From assembly GCF_049670895.1 (NCBI RefSeq), contig NZ_CP187170.1: a stretch of DNA of 64,000 nucleotides. One strand, 5' to 3'. The position numbers were made by a program, and so were the translations under genes. Shown here piece after piece: positions 15,905-25,126 of this stretch (within the stretch, counting starts at the first letter, position 1; every line of letters starts with the position of its first letter). The DNA is from Pasteurella sp049670895. Lineage in GTDB: Bacteria > Pseudomonadota > Gammaproteobacteria > Enterobacterales > Pasteurellaceae. Below the pieces are notes generated by a model. The model was not told the DNA's origin. It saw only the letters and a program-made list of their open reading frames with translations, and ran no database searches.

Positions 15905-17263
15905 TTAAAGATACATGGCGGCTAACCAGCCAAAAATGATTAATGGGATATTATAGTGAATAAATGTCGGCACGACAGAATCCCAAATATGGTCATGTTT
16001 CCCGTCAGCATTAAGACCTGAGGTTGGGCCTAAAGTCGAGTCAGAAGCAGGTGAGCCTGCATCACCTAATGCCGCAGATACGCCGATAATGGATACTGTT
16101 GCAAGTGGTGAGAAACCTAATGACAAGCAAAGTGGCACATAAATTGAGGTAATGATTGGTACCGTTGAGAATGATGAACCGATCCCCATGGTGATAAATA
16201 AGCCCACTAATAACATTAAGAAGGCAGCCAGTCCTTTGCTGTTTGGTCCGATACCTTGGCTGAAGGTTTCAACTAATACGGTCACGCCACCTGTGGTATT
16301 GATGACATTGGCAAAACCTGATGCAGCGATCATAACAAAACCGATCATTGCCATTAGGCGTAAACCACGTTGGAAGATATCGTTACTTTCTTTTAATTTG
16401 AAAATACCGCACAGTGCAAAAATAATTAAACCGGCTAATCCGCCAATAATGGTTGAGCTAGTGAAGAGTTGTAATGCAAAAGTGACCACAATGGCGACTA
16501 AACTCGCCCCGACATGGAAGGGTTTAATGTTCGTAATGTGTGCTTCAATTTCATCGGTACTGACTTCTGTTTGGCTCGATACGTATTCTCTTGGTTTACG
16601 GTAAGTAATAAAGACGGCTGTTAATAAGCCTAAAATCATGCCAACAACAGGGACAGTCATGGCTAATGACACTTCTGCGACAGTGGTCTGTAAACCTAAA
16701 GTGGCACCTGCTTCATTGATGTTTTTGACCAATACGCTTTCAATAAAGATTTTACCGAACCCGACAGGCAGTAACATATAGGTTGCCGTTAAACCGAAGG
16801 TTAATACGCAAGCGACAGCACGGCGATCTAATTTTAATTTATTGAAAATCACTAAAAGAGGTGGGATCACAATAGGGATAAAGGCAATATGTACGGGGAG
16901 TAAGTTTTGTGATGAAATGGCGAACAGGGTCAAAATGGCTAAAATAAAATATTTAAAACCAAATAACGAACGCCCAGTTGGCGTGCCGCCTAAACGTTTA
17001 ATCACTTTATATGCCAGTAAATCGGTAATACCTGATTTAGAGATGGCGACTGCAAAGGCACCTAAAATAGCGTAGTTCATCGCCACTTCAGCCCCACCGC
17101 CTAATCCGTTGGTAAAGGTTTTAATGGTTTCACTGATTCCTAAATTGCCTGTTAAACCCGCCACTAACGCAGAAATCACGAGTGCGATCACGACGTTAAT
17201 ACGTAATAAGCTGAGTACGAGTAACACAACAATGGAAATCACAACAGGGTTAGATAATAACAT
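15905..17263 (-). CDS. Na+/H+ antiporter family membrane protein
   Basis: A 452-residue inner-membrane protein with about 11 to 12 hydrophobic segments. It belongs to the NhaC-like Na+/H+ antiporter family often found next to rnt in Pasteurellaceae. Characteristic stretches are GGGAEVAMNYAILGAFAVA near residue 55, the repeat-like ATYMLLPVGFG, and GDAGSPASDSTLGPTSGLN near 410, a polar loop expected at the transport site. Substrate is not provable; sodium, or an amino acid such as histidine, have both been proposed for relatives. AAGGAC precedes the ATG. It sits downstream of rnt and gloA on the same strand but 125 bases away, so it may have its own promoter. Confidence 0.85.
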   Translation of the reverse strand: MLLSNPVVISIVVLLVLSLLRINVVIALVISALVAGLTGNLGISETIKTFTNGLGGGAEVAMNYAILGAFAVAISKSGITDLLAYKVIKRLGGTPTGRSLFGFKYFILAILTLFAISSQNLLPVHIAFIPIVIPPLLVIFNKLKLDRRAVACVLTFGLTATYMLLPVGFGKIFIESVLVKNINEAGATLGLQTTVAEVSLAMTVPVVGMILGLLTAVFITYRKPREYVSSQTEVSTDEIEAHITNIKPFHVGASLVAIVVTFALQLFTSSTIIGGLAGLIIFALCGIFKLKESNDIFQRGLRLMAMIGFVMIAASGFANVINTTGGVTVLVETFSQGIGPNSKGLAAFLMLLVGLFITMGIGSSFSTVPIITSIYVPLCLSLGFSPLATVSIIGVSAALGDAGSPASDSTLGPTSGLNADGKHDHIWDSVVPTFIHYNIPLIIFGWLAAMYL

Positions 17264-17388
17264 TGAGTTTGTCCTTAGGTTATTTTTTAGAAGGAATTTC
17301 TAAATTTACTAAAAAAAATTTTTTTGTCTAGCCACTTCCGAGAAAAAACAATCGGATTGAGTTGTCGATGATAATGATAACCCCGTCG

Positions 17389-18039
17389 TTACGTGGGTTG
17401 ATGTGGAAAACCGCCTAATGCTTTGAAATGGTTGACCATATAGCAAAAGAGTTCTGCAGTGCGTTCCGTATCATACAGAGCTGAATGGGCTTGTTTACCA
17501 TCAAACGGGATGTTAGCCGCTTGGCACGCTTTAACTAAGACCGTTTGTCCGAACATGAAACCACTTAAGGTTGCCGTATCAAAAAGACCAAAAGGATGAA
17601 AAGGATTGCGTTTAATTTTTGTCCGTTCTGCGGCAGCCATGACAAAACTCTGATCGAAGGCGGCATTATGTGCCACAATAATGGAACGTTGGCATTCTGC
17701 GTTTTTTTGTGCTTTTCTCACCATTTTAAACATTTCACTAATGGCGATGTCTTCACTTACCGCACCTCGTAGAGGATTGTGGATATCAATCCCGTTAAAT
17801 TGTAAGGATTCTGGATTAATATTGGCACCAGGGAAAGGTTCAATGTGGAAGTGGCATTTTTGATCGGGTTCAAGTTGACCATTTTCATTCATTTTTAAGG
17901 TGATCGCCGCTAATTCAAGTAACGCATCTGTTTTGGCATTAAATCCTGCGGTTTCCACATCAATAATGACAGGGAAATAGCCTCGAAAACGATTTTTTAA
18001 TAAATGATAATTGGTTGTTTCAGTTTGTTGTTCTGACAC
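17389..18039 (-). CDS. rnt: Ribonuclease T
   Basis: A 216-residue DEDD-family 3'-5' exoribonuclease that trims tRNA and other stable RNAs. The first acidic pair is D27/E29 in VIIDVETAGF. The C-terminal His/Asp appear in HSALYDTERTAEL. I choose the GTG start at 18039, preceded by AAGGACGATAAG; the frame is open to 18117, but the extension is not conserved in the family and has no ribosome site. It lies about 100 bases downstream of gloA, the same pairing as in Haemophilus. Confidence 0.95.
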   Translation of the reverse strand: MSEQQTETTNYHLLKNRFRGYFPVIIDVETAGFNAKTDALLELAAITLKMNENGQLEPDQKCHFHIEPFPGANINPESLQFNGIDIHNPLRGAVSEDIAISEMFKMVRKAQKNAECQRSIIVAHNAAFDQSFVMAAAERTKIKRNPFHPFGLFDTATLSGFMFGQTVLVKACQAANIPFDGKQAHSALYDTERTAELFCYMVNHFKALGGFPHQPT

Positions 18040-18139
18040 CTTATCGTCCTTTTTAAATAAATAAGCGTGGACTTTCGCCACGCTATTGTTGGAATAAAAA
18101 CCACACAGGATTGTCAACCGTCGATGTGCGGTTAAAAAA

Positions 18140-18547
18140 TTAATTTCCTAGTCCAGCTTGTGCACTTTCGTTTTCAATAAATTCAATTTTATAGCCATCA
18201 GGATCTTCTACAAACGCAATCACCGTTTTTCCACCTTTGACAGGACCAGGTTCACGTGTAATTTTTCCCCCTGCTTGGCGTACAGTTTCACAAGTGGCAT
18301 AAATATCATCCACCCCAATGGCGATATGTCCATAAGCGGTGCCGAGTTCATATTCTGTCACGCCCCAGTTATAGGTTAATTCTAAGACGGAGGCTTTTTC
18401 TTCATCGTCATAGCCTAAAAAAGCCAGAGTATATTGATATTCTTCATTTTCACTGGTACGCAGTAAACGCATGCCTAACACATCTTGATAAAATTGAATT
18501 GAGCGTGTCAAATCCGTTACACGTAGCATAGTATGTAAAATTCGCAT
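18140..18547 (-). CDS. gloA: Lactoylglutathione lyase (glyoxalase I)
   Basis: A 135-residue VOC-superfamily enzyme that converts the methylglyoxal-glutathione hemithioacetal to S-lactoylglutathione. The four metal ligands known from the E. coli nickel enzyme are all present at the same positions: H5, E56, H74 and E122. Length is identical to E. coli. It is the first gene of the gloA-rnt pair and is divergent from the large membrane protein gene at 18652, with about 100 bases for both promoters. Confidence 0.98.
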   Translation of the reverse strand: MRILHTMLRVTDLTRSIQFYQDVLGMRLLRTSENEEYQYTLAFLGYDDEEKASVLELTYNWGVTEYELGTAYGHIAIGVDDIYATCETVRQAGGKITREPGPVKGGKTVIAFVEDPDGYKIEFIENESAQAGLGN

Positions 18548-18651
18548 AATTTATCCTCAATGATAGATTAAAAAATGATTGTATTAAGCGGGCGAGATTA
18601 TGCCATAATTGCGGGGGAAAATCATTAGATTATCAATATAAGGAGCCACCA

Positions 18652-21105
18652 ATGCAAAAAAATCCTTTATTTCACTTATCTTGGTATCAGTATTTAACCC
18701 TTTTACTTTTGATGTTTGCGGTGGGCTTTTTTGCAAGTGGTGTCATCACATGGTTGGCGGCAAATTGGGATGATTTCTCAAAACTTCAAAAACTCTATGG
18801 CACACAAACGCTATTTCTGATTACTTTTGTATTCGCTGGCTTTTTTTATTATCGAGAAAGCCGAAAATCAGATAGCCGATGGCTCACTTCTTCTTTCTTT
18901 TTCTTGCTGGCGGTATTAATTGGTGCACTTTTTGCGTTAATTGGACAAACTTACCAAACGGGGGCAAATGCTTGGCAGCTGTTTGCCTTTTGGTCGCTGT
19001 GTCAGCTCCCTTTTGTCTTGCTTTTTCCTAATGTAGCGACCGCCTTGCTCTTGATGGCAACCTGTAATATCACATTCATCTTGTTACAGGACAGTTTTTC
19101 TCATGAGATGCACTATGGCTTAGCGGGACTGAATTTTGTGTTTCTTTTGTTGTCGGAATGGGCGGGGAAATATTGGCGAGATGTCACTTGGCGGATTTTG
19201 CCAAAATGTAGCACGCTATTATTGGTCTTTTCTTTCTTTTTGTTGTTGTTTCATAACCAGTCCGTTGCTTTGACTTGGCTATTGGTGGCGGGGCTGATTT
19301 TTTATTACAAAGCCCGTCGTTTTGATTTTCTCATTCTTGTGATGTTGTTCCTTTACACCATTGTTAGCCTGAATGTGAAATTCTTTATCGATATTGCGGA
19401 GGATCTGGTTGCGGTAACGCTCACCGCCTTTCTCAGTAACCTTGTTGGAATCGGAATATTGAGAAAATGGTTTAAGCAACGATATCCTGAGCAAGAAAAA
19501 ATCACATGGCATATTTATCCACTCGTGCTTGTGCTGATCGAGTTTTGTAGCCTTTTGTTGCTGGCAACCTTATTTTTTACCTTTAAATTCGATGAAGCAC
19601 AGGATTTAGCTTATGTTGCGGTCGTGTTTTTCATTATTGCCATTTTTTTACATAATGCACAAATTAAGTATAAAAAAGGCGAATTATGGGGAACCACATT
19701 GGATAGCTTCGTTTCAATTGGGGCGACGTTATATTTTATTTCTTTCCTTTTCACGGAATATGAATCACTGCGTTTTTTCACGATGCTGGCGATCTTTGCT
19801 TTCTTCTATTGGATTCGTCCAGCCCCTTGGTTACGCTTTTCCCTTGGTGGAGCATGCTTGGTCGGTCTGCTGTTGTTTATTGGTTATTTTGATAACCGAG
19901 CCACCGACTCTCTTCTTGCCCCTCTCATTGTGAGTCTGCCTGATAGTTTTATTCTGATCGGCATCATCCTGTATTACTACATTGCTCAGCATGAGGAAAA
20001 CCCCCGTTCCGATTTTTGCTTACCGATGGTATGGGCAATGATGTTAGTGGGCTTAAATTTGTTCACTATTCATGATCTTGTCTGGCTTACGCACACTGAA
20101 ATGGCACCTGCCTTGCCTGACGTATCAAGCATCTCAGACTGGTTTCATCTTATTACGTCTGATTTCTTTCGGCATACCACAACCAATGCGTTACTGGTGA
20201 AGTTATTGCGACTCATGGTGGCTTTTTCACCGTTAATCTTATTTTGGCGTATTGAACGTTCGGTTGGCACAAAAAATCGGCTGGTCATCATGGTGGGATT
20301 CGTGATATTGGGAATCGCTTTAGTGGCGACGAACACTATGTTGGCGTATTTTGCCTTGTTGTTATTGGCGTATTTGGGTCGTAGTCGGATTCTGTTTGCC
20401 GTGGCAGTGCTTGGCGTGATGTTCAGTTTATCCCTTTACTATTACCTGTTACTTATTCCCCTGTTACACAAATCTTTCTTACTCATCGGGAGCGGAATGG
20501 TGTTTGCGATCATGGCATCGGCGTCTTTCTATCGAACCAATGGGGAAAATGCAGCAACACTTACGCAACAAACCCCATGCACCCCATTGGCATGGCAACC
20601 GTTGTCGAAATTCAAACTGGTGATTGCGACTGTTGTCGTATTGGGCATTGGTTTTTTAGCCAATCAAAAAATCATGCAATATGAAGATGTGTTACGCAAT
20701 GGGGATCCTGTGGTATTAAAAATTGCTCCGTTGGATCCACGTTCGTTGATGCAAGGGGATTATATGCATCTGAATTATGCCATTTTAGATGAGATAAATG
20801 GTCTTGATGAAGAGAAGACAGGAACGGCACATCGGATATATGCTTTGTTAAAACGGAATGAGAGGGGCGAGATGGGATTATGCCGATTGACAGAACAAGT
20901 GCCGAGTGATTTTTCGGGCTGTGTAGATAAACTCTATTTGCCTGTGAATATGGCGTATCTTTCTCCAAGACTGCCAAGTCAAGATTATTTTTTTGCAGAA
21001 GGGAAAGGCGAATATTATGCCCAAGCCGAATATGCCGAATACCGTTTTAAAGACGGGGTGATCTTATTACATCGTTTGCTCGATAAAGATTTCAATGCCC
21101 TTTAA
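18652..21105 (+). CDS. Large DUF2157/DUF4401 membrane protein with C-terminal GDYXXLXY domain
   Basis: An 817-residue polytopic membrane protein. The N-terminal third resembles DUF2157 (ITWLAANWDDFSKLQK at about 33-48). Many hydrophobic segments follow to about residue 665, with a middle part resembling DUF4401. The C terminus is a GDYXXLXY domain: GDYMHLNY at 702-709 after PLDPRSLMQ. In many bacteria these parts are two or three separate neighbouring genes; here they form one chain. Function is unknown. The final domain should face the periplasm if the last segment (about 662-680) is an outward-going anchor. AAGGAG precedes the ATG. Confidence 0.85.
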   Translation: MQKNPLFHLSWYQYLTLLLLMFAVGFFASGVITWLAANWDDFSKLQKLYGTQTLFLITFVFAGFFYYRESRKSDSRWLTSSFFFLLAVLIGALFALIGQTYQTGANAWQLFAFWSLCQLPFVLLFPNVATALLLMATCNITFILLQDSFSHEMHYGLAGLNFVFLLLSEWAGKYWRDVTWRILPKCSTLLLVFSFFLLLFHNQSVALTWLLVAGLIFYYKARRFDFLILVMLFLYTIVSLNVKFFIDIAEDLVAVTLTAFLSNLVGIGILRKWFKQRYPEQEKITWHIYPLVLVLIEFCSLLLLATLFFTFKFDEAQDLAYVAVVFFIIAIFLHNAQIKYKKGELWGTTLDSFVSIGATLYFISFLFTEYESLRFFTMLAIFAFFYWIRPAPWLRFSLGGACLVGLLLFIGYFDNRATDSLLAPLIVSLPDSFILIGIILYYYIAQHEENPRSDFCLPMVWAMMLVGLNLFTIHDLVWLTHTEMAPALPDVSSISDWFHLITSDFFRHTTTNALLVKLLRLMVAFSPLILFWRIERSVGTKNRLVIMVGFVILGIALVATNTMLAYFALLLLAYLGRSRILFAVAVLGVMFSLSLYYYLLLIPLLHKSFLLIGSGMVFAIMASASFYRTNGENAATLTQQTPCTPLAWQPLSKFKLVIATVVVLGIGFLANQKIMQYEDVLRNGDPVVLKIAPLDPRSLMQGDYMHLNYAILDEINGLDEEKTGTAHRIYALLKRNERGEMGLCRLTEQVPSDFSGCVDKLYLPVNMAYLSPRLPSQDYFFAEGKGEYYAQAEYAEYRFKDGVILLHRLLDKDFNAL

Positions 21106-21112
21106 TCCAAGA

Positions 21113-21142
21113 AAAGGCGGTAAAATGTGATTTACCGCCTTT
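21113..21142. terminator. Bidirectional terminator between the membrane protein gene and cmoA
   Basis: Arms AAAGGCGGTAAA (21113-21124) and TTTACCGCCTT (21131-21141) around ATGTGA, with T/A runs on both sides. It serves two convergent genes. Confidence 0.85.
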
Positions 21143-21197
21143 CCTTCCATCTCCACGTTTTGCGGAAAAGCACTTTCGCAAAACTTTTCGCAAAATG

Positions 21198-21206
21198 ACC
21201 GCACTT
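21198..21206 (-). repeat. DNA uptake signal sequence
   Basis: ACCGCACTT (reverse form), between the convergent genes ending at 21105 and 21223. It is preceded by three copies of TTTGCG/CGCAAA in about 30 bases. Confidence 0.9.
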
Positions 21207-21222
21207 TTGGCGATGATTGAGC

Positions 21223-21960
21223 TTATTTCACCGCAATCATGGAACCAAAATTAAAGCACTGAAACCACAGTTCCACCTGTTGAAAGCCTACCTCCGCTAA
21301 ACGGGCTTTATGTGTCGCAATGCTGTCTGTTCGCATAACATTTTCAAGTGCGGTACGTTTTTGGCTGACTTCAAGTTCGCTATACCCATTTGCCCGTTTA
21401 AATTGGTGATGCAAATCAATCAGTAATGCATTGATGCTTTCCTCTTCGAAACGGAATTTTTCAGATAACACCAACACACCATTGGGATTTAAGCCTTGAT
21501 AAATATTTTTTAACAACGTCTTACGATCTTCGGGTGGCAAAAATTGCAAGGTGAAATTTAAAATCACCATAGAGGCATTTTCAATGTGAATCCGACGAAT
21601 ATCTTCACAAAGAATCTCCACAGGCACCGCACTTTGATAAGCATTCACATGCTGGCGACAACGCTCAACCATCGGTTGGGAATTATCCACCCCAATAATT
21701 TTCACCCCCGCTTGCGTGATATGACGACGTGCCGAAAGTGTAGCTGCACCACGAGAACACCCTAAATCATAGACTTGGCTATTGGGCGTAACAAAGCGAG
21801 AGGCGAGCATACCGATAGCGGTAATAATATTCGAGTAACCTGGAATGGAGCGTTGGATCATATCGGGAAAGACTTCTGCCACGCTTTCATCAAAGGTAAA
21901 ATCCCCCAATTTTTCAATGGGGGCTGAGAAAAGGGTATCTTTGACCATGCTAGTGTTCAT
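21223..21960 (-). CDS. cmoA: Carboxy-S-adenosyl-L-methionine synthase CmoA
   Basis: A 245-residue SAM-fold enzyme that makes carboxy-SAM from SAM and prephenate, the cofactor for wobble uridine cmo5U synthesis in tRNA. The N terminus DFTFDESVAEVFPDMIQRSIPGY is diagnostic. The cofactor loop VYDLGCSRGAAT and the following VDNSQPMVERC are intact. CmoB, which uses the product, is not next to it here. Uptake signals are found inside at 21346 and 21626 and directly upstream at 21972. Confidence 0.96.
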   Translation of the reverse strand: MNTSMVKDTLFSAPIEKLGDFTFDESVAEVFPDMIQRSIPGYSNIITAIGMLASRFVTPNSQVYDLGCSRGAATLSARRHITQAGVKIIGVDNSQPMVERCRQHVNAYQSAVPVEILCEDIRRIHIENASMVILNFTLQFLPPEDRKTLLKNIYQGLNPNGVLVLSEKFRFEEESINALLIDLHHQFKRANGYSELEVSQKRTALENVMRTDSIATHKARLAEVGFQQVELWFQCFNFGSMIAVK

Positions 21961-21971
21961 TGTTGTGTAAA

Positions 21972-21980
21972 AAGTGCGGT
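21972..21980 (+). repeat. DNA uptake signal sequence
   Basis: Exact AAGTGCGGT, in the 55-base gap between the cmoA start (21960) and the stop of the next minus-strand gene (22016). Confidence 0.9.
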
Positions 21981-22015
21981 CATTTTAGAAGAAGTTTTGT
22001 GTTATCTCAAATCAA

Positions 22016-22534
22016 TTAAGGATTTTTTAATAAATGCTGCATGGCTTGCTCTTCTTGTTTAATCCGCACAGCAAGAATCACGCCATAAATGGGTAAGCCG
22101 ATCAACGCCGTATAGGTTGCTTGGCAAAACAGACTTAGCCCAATTAATTCAGGCAAAATATTTAAGAAATAGTTTGGGTGTCTGACATAACGGAAGAGGA
22201 ACGAACGGTTGATTTTGTGTTCTGGCAGAATATAGATTTTCACGGTCCAAATTTCTTTCAGGGCAGAAATCACATAAAACAGCATGGCAATCGCAAACAC
22301 TAAAATGGCTAAACCAAGTTGAGAAGTGGCATCGAAGGTGATGTGGCGAAGGTTTGCCTCGGTGATAGCAGCCACATAAAATAAAATATGGGCGGCAGAT
22401 AACAAGGCAGAGTTACGTTTGCCATACTGAACTGCCCCTTTTTCGATTAAACGTTTTTCATTTTTGATGGAAATGGAAAGGCTATAAAAGCGAATGGCTA
22501 AAATCAGTGCAAAAATAAGATTAATAAATAACAT
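22016..22534 (-). CDS. Isoprenylcysteine carboxyl methyltransferase (ICMT)-like membrane protein
   Basis: A 172-residue membrane protein with about five hydrophobic segments. The motif RYVRHPNYFLNILPELIG is the ICMT/phospholipid-methyltransferase signature (R-H-P-x-Y), followed by a C-terminal EEQAM helix. Bacterial members are thought to be SAM-dependent methyltransferases of unknown substrate. AGGAGG lies just before the ATG. It is upstream of cmoA on the same strand with a 55-base gap, so the two are probably cotranscribed. Confidence 0.82.
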   Translation of the reverse strand: MLFINLIFALILAIRFYSLSISIKNEKRLIEKGAVQYGKRNSALLSAAHILFYVAAITEANLRHITFDATSQLGLAILVFAIAMLFYVISALKEIWTVKIYILPEHKINRSFLFRYVRHPNYFLNILPELIGLSLFCQATYTALIGLPIYGVILAVRIKQEEQAMQHLLKNP

Positions 22535-22682
22535 GAATGTCCTCCTTTACTTAATTGTAATAGTCTATAAAGCCGCTTAAATGTAGCAAATTGTTCTAAT
22601 AAATGCATTAAATACAGAAGAATTTTCTTTAAGCTAAGGAAAATGCAGTACCTATTGAATGTTTTGCAAACACAAATAACCT

Positions 22683-22711
22683 TTTTATATGGTTTGATTT
22701 TCAGCTATAAT
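22683..22711 (+). promoter_or_regulatory. Likely aspS promoter
   Basis: A perfect TATAAT at 22706-22711, 40 bases before the aspS start. The -35 region (TTTTAT/TTTATA near 22683) is weak. The call rests mainly on the -10 box. Confidence 0.5.
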
Positions 22712-22750
22712 TAAAACAATTTTTGTATGTGTAAAATAAAGGAATTTGAC

Positions 22751-24523
22751 ATGATGCGAACACATTATTGCGGAGCATTAAACCGTGAAAATATTGGTCA
22801 AGAGGTAACATTAAGTGGTTGGGTTCATCGTCGCCGTGATTTAGGTGGGTTGATTTTTATTGATATGCGTGATCGTGATGGCATTGTGCAAGTGTGTTTC
22901 GATCCGTCATTCCAAGAAGCACTGAACACCGCCGCCAGTTTGCGTAACGAGTTTTGTATTCAAATTAAAGGGGAAGTGATTGCACGCCCTGATAATCAAA
23001 TTAATAAAAATATGGCAACGGGCGAAGTGGAAGTGTTAGCCAAAGCCCTTTCGATCTATAACAGTGCCGAGCCATTGCCGCTGGATTTTAATCAAAATAA
23101 TACTGAAGAACAGCGTTTAAAATACCGTTATTTAGATTTACGTCGTCCAGAAATGGCACAACGTTTGAAAACCCGTGCCAAAATCACCAGTTTTGTCCGT
23201 CGTTTTATGGATGATAATGGTTTTCTGGATATTGAAACCCCAATGTTAACCAAAGCCACGCCAGAAGGGGCGCGTGATTATTTGGTGCCAAGTCGTGTAC
23301 ACAAAGGCAAATTCTATGCCTTGCCACAATCACCACAATTGTTTAAACAGCTTTTGATGATGTCTGGCTTTGATCGTTACTATCAAATTGTGAAATGTTT
23401 CCGAGATGAAGATTTACGTGCCGACCGTCAACCTGAATTTACCCAAATTGATGTGGAAACCTCCTTTTTAACCGCTCCAGAAGTGCGTGCCATTATGGAA
23501 AAAATGGTGCGTGGTTTATGGCAAGAGATTATTGGTGTGGATTTAGGGCAATTCCCTGTGATGACCTTTGCCGAAGCGATGCGTCGTTTTGGTTCAGACA
23601 AACCTGATTTACGTAACCCGTTAGAAATGGTGGATGTGGCAGATTTGTTGAAAGAGGTGGATTTCAAAGTCTTTAGTGGCCCTGCCAATGATCCAAATGG
23701 ACGCATTGCGGTGATCCGTGTACCTAATGGTGCAACCATTACCCGCAAACAAATTGATGAATATACGCAGTTTGTGGGCATTTATGGTGCAAAAGGCTTG
23801 GCATGGTTAAAAGTGAACGATTTGGCGGCAGGCATGGAAGGCGTTCAAAGCCCGATTGCGAAGTTCTTATCTGAGCCTGTTTTAAAAGCCTTGTTAGAAC
23901 GAGTACAAGCACAAAATGGCGATATTTTATTCTTCGGTGCGGACAGCTACAAAGTAGCAACCGATGCAATGGGGGCATTGCGTTTGAAATTAGGACGTGA
24001 TTTAGGTTTAACTAAACTGGATGAATGGCAGCCACTTTGGGTAATCGACTTCCCAATGTTTGAATTAGATGATGAAGGCGGCTTGGCTGCGATGCACCAC
24101 CCGTTCACTTCACCAAAAGATTTCACCCCAGCTGAACTTGAAGCGAATCCAACCGCCGCCGTTGCCAATGCCTATGATATGGTCATTAATGGCTATGAAG
24201 TGGGGGGCGGTTCTGTGCGTATTTTTGATCAAAAAATGCAACAAACCGTGTTCCGTATTTTAGGTATCAATGAAGAGGAACAGCGTGAAAAATTTGGCTT
24301 CTTACTCGATGCCTTAAAATTTGGCACACCACCACACGCAGGTCTTGCCTTTGGGTTAGATCGTTTAACCATGTTGTTAACGGGAACAGAAAATATCCGT
24401 GATGTGATTGCTTTCCCGAAAACCACAGCTGCAGCCTGTTTAATGACAGATGCACCAAGTATGGCAAATCCACAAGCGTTAACGGAATTGGCAATTGCGG
24501 TGCAAAAAGACATAAAAGCGTAG
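22751..24523 (+). CDS. aspS: Aspartyl-tRNA synthetase
   Basis: A 590-residue class IIb synthetase charging tRNA-Asp, the same length as E. coli. The N-terminal OB fold carries the anticodon-binding part (VTLSGWVHRRRDLGGLIFID). Motif 2 is CFRDEDLRADRQPEF and motif 3 is GLAFGLDRLTMLL. The bacterial GAD insertion lies between them. Start: ATG at 22751, with AAAGGA upstream; a second ATG follows directly, and an upstream ATG at 22727 overlaps the promoter zone and is not used by the family. Confidence 0.98.
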   Translation: MMRTHYCGALNRENIGQEVTLSGWVHRRRDLGGLIFIDMRDRDGIVQVCFDPSFQEALNTAASLRNEFCIQIKGEVIARPDNQINKNMATGEVEVLAKALSIYNSAEPLPLDFNQNNTEEQRLKYRYLDLRRPEMAQRLKTRAKITSFVRRFMDDNGFLDIETPMLTKATPEGARDYLVPSRVHKGKFYALPQSPQLFKQLLMMSGFDRYYQIVKCFRDEDLRADRQPEFTQIDVETSFLTAPEVRAIMEKMVRGLWQEIIGVDLGQFPVMTFAEAMRRFGSDKPDLRNPLEMVDVADLLKEVDFKVFSGPANDPNGRIAVIRVPNGATITRKQIDEYTQFVGIYGAKGLAWLKVNDLAAGMEGVQSPIAKFLSEPVLKALLERVQAQNGDILFFGADSYKVATDAMGALRLKLGRDLGLTKLDEWQPLWVIDFPMFELDDEGGLAAMHHPFTSPKDFTPAELEANPTAAVANAYDMVINGYEVGGGSVRIFDQKMQQTVFRILGINEEEQREKFGFLLDALKFGTPPHAGLAFGLDRLTMLLTGTENIRDVIAFPKTTAAACLMTDAPSMANPQALTELAIAVQKDIKA

Positions 24524-24531
24524 TGAATCAA

Positions 24532-24556
24532 TGTGGGCATGTTGCCCACATTATTT
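24532..24556 (+). terminator. Weak terminator/attenuator after aspS
   Basis: TGTGGGCA and TGCCCACA pair around a 3-base loop, followed by TTATTTAT rather than a clean T run. It probably reduces read-through into the next small gene. Confidence 0.6.
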
Positions 24557-24580
24557 ATGTAACACATAAGGGTAATATTC

Positions 24581-24943
24581 ATGAGAAGACCATATGATAT
24601 GTATATTTTGCCTTGTATCTTAGTCATTCTCTTTGTACAAGGACTTGTTGGTATTCTTCAAGAGCTTTTTATTTTTAAGCTCAGTGATGTATTTTCAAGC
24701 TTTTATCTTTTATTTAACTATACGATAATCCTAGCCTTATTGTTTTTGATGATCAGTTCGGCAATTTTGATTTTTCTTGGGCGTAATCTAGGCCGATTAC
24801 TGTATTTGATTTTAGTGATTTTAGTGTTTAGCGGTTCAATGTTACTGAACATCGACAAAGTAACCTTGATTGCAGGGGGAATTATTTTCTTAATCAGTAT
24901 TTGGAGCTTATTTAGACCTGAATGTGATCAATTCTTTATGTGA
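24581..24943 (+). CDS. Small multispanning membrane protein, paralogue-like to the one at 5954-6349
   Basis: A 120-residue protein with about four hydrophobic segments. It begins MRRPYDMYILPC and ends SLFRPECDQFFM. The central FLGRNLGRLLYLILVILVF aligns by eye with FKGHPLGRKISVILVILSF of the protein at 5954-6349, and both end with LFRP plus a short aromatic tail. No named domain is recognised. A GGGTAA stretch before the ATG is a weak ribosome site. It sits between aspS and nudB, where Haemophilus has little or nothing, so it may be a local insertion. Confidence 0.72.
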   Translation: MRRPYDMYILPCILVILFVQGLVGILQELFIFKLSDVFSSFYLLFNYTIILALLFLMISSAILIFLGRNLGRLLYLILVILVFSGSMLLNIDKVTLIAGGIIFLISIWSLFRPECDQFFM

Positions 24944-25126
24944 GCGAAAGCATAACGTCCCCAAAACACAGCAAAAGCACCGCAATCAGTCCAGCAAATT
25001 ACCTTATCAATCAACGAATGAAGGGTGATAAAATACGCCGTTTTGCATAACGGTGATGAAAGTGCGGTCTATTTTGAAGGTGTTTTATCATCTCTTTTTG
25101 CTTTCAACACATTATTCAATATCAGC

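Noticed and set aside
21171..21197. CRP-S site in the TTTGCG/CGCAAA repeats before cmoA terminus
   Set aside because: The spacing between half-sites (26 bases overall) differs from the 22-base CRP-S pattern and the site lies between convergent gene ends, not at a promoter.
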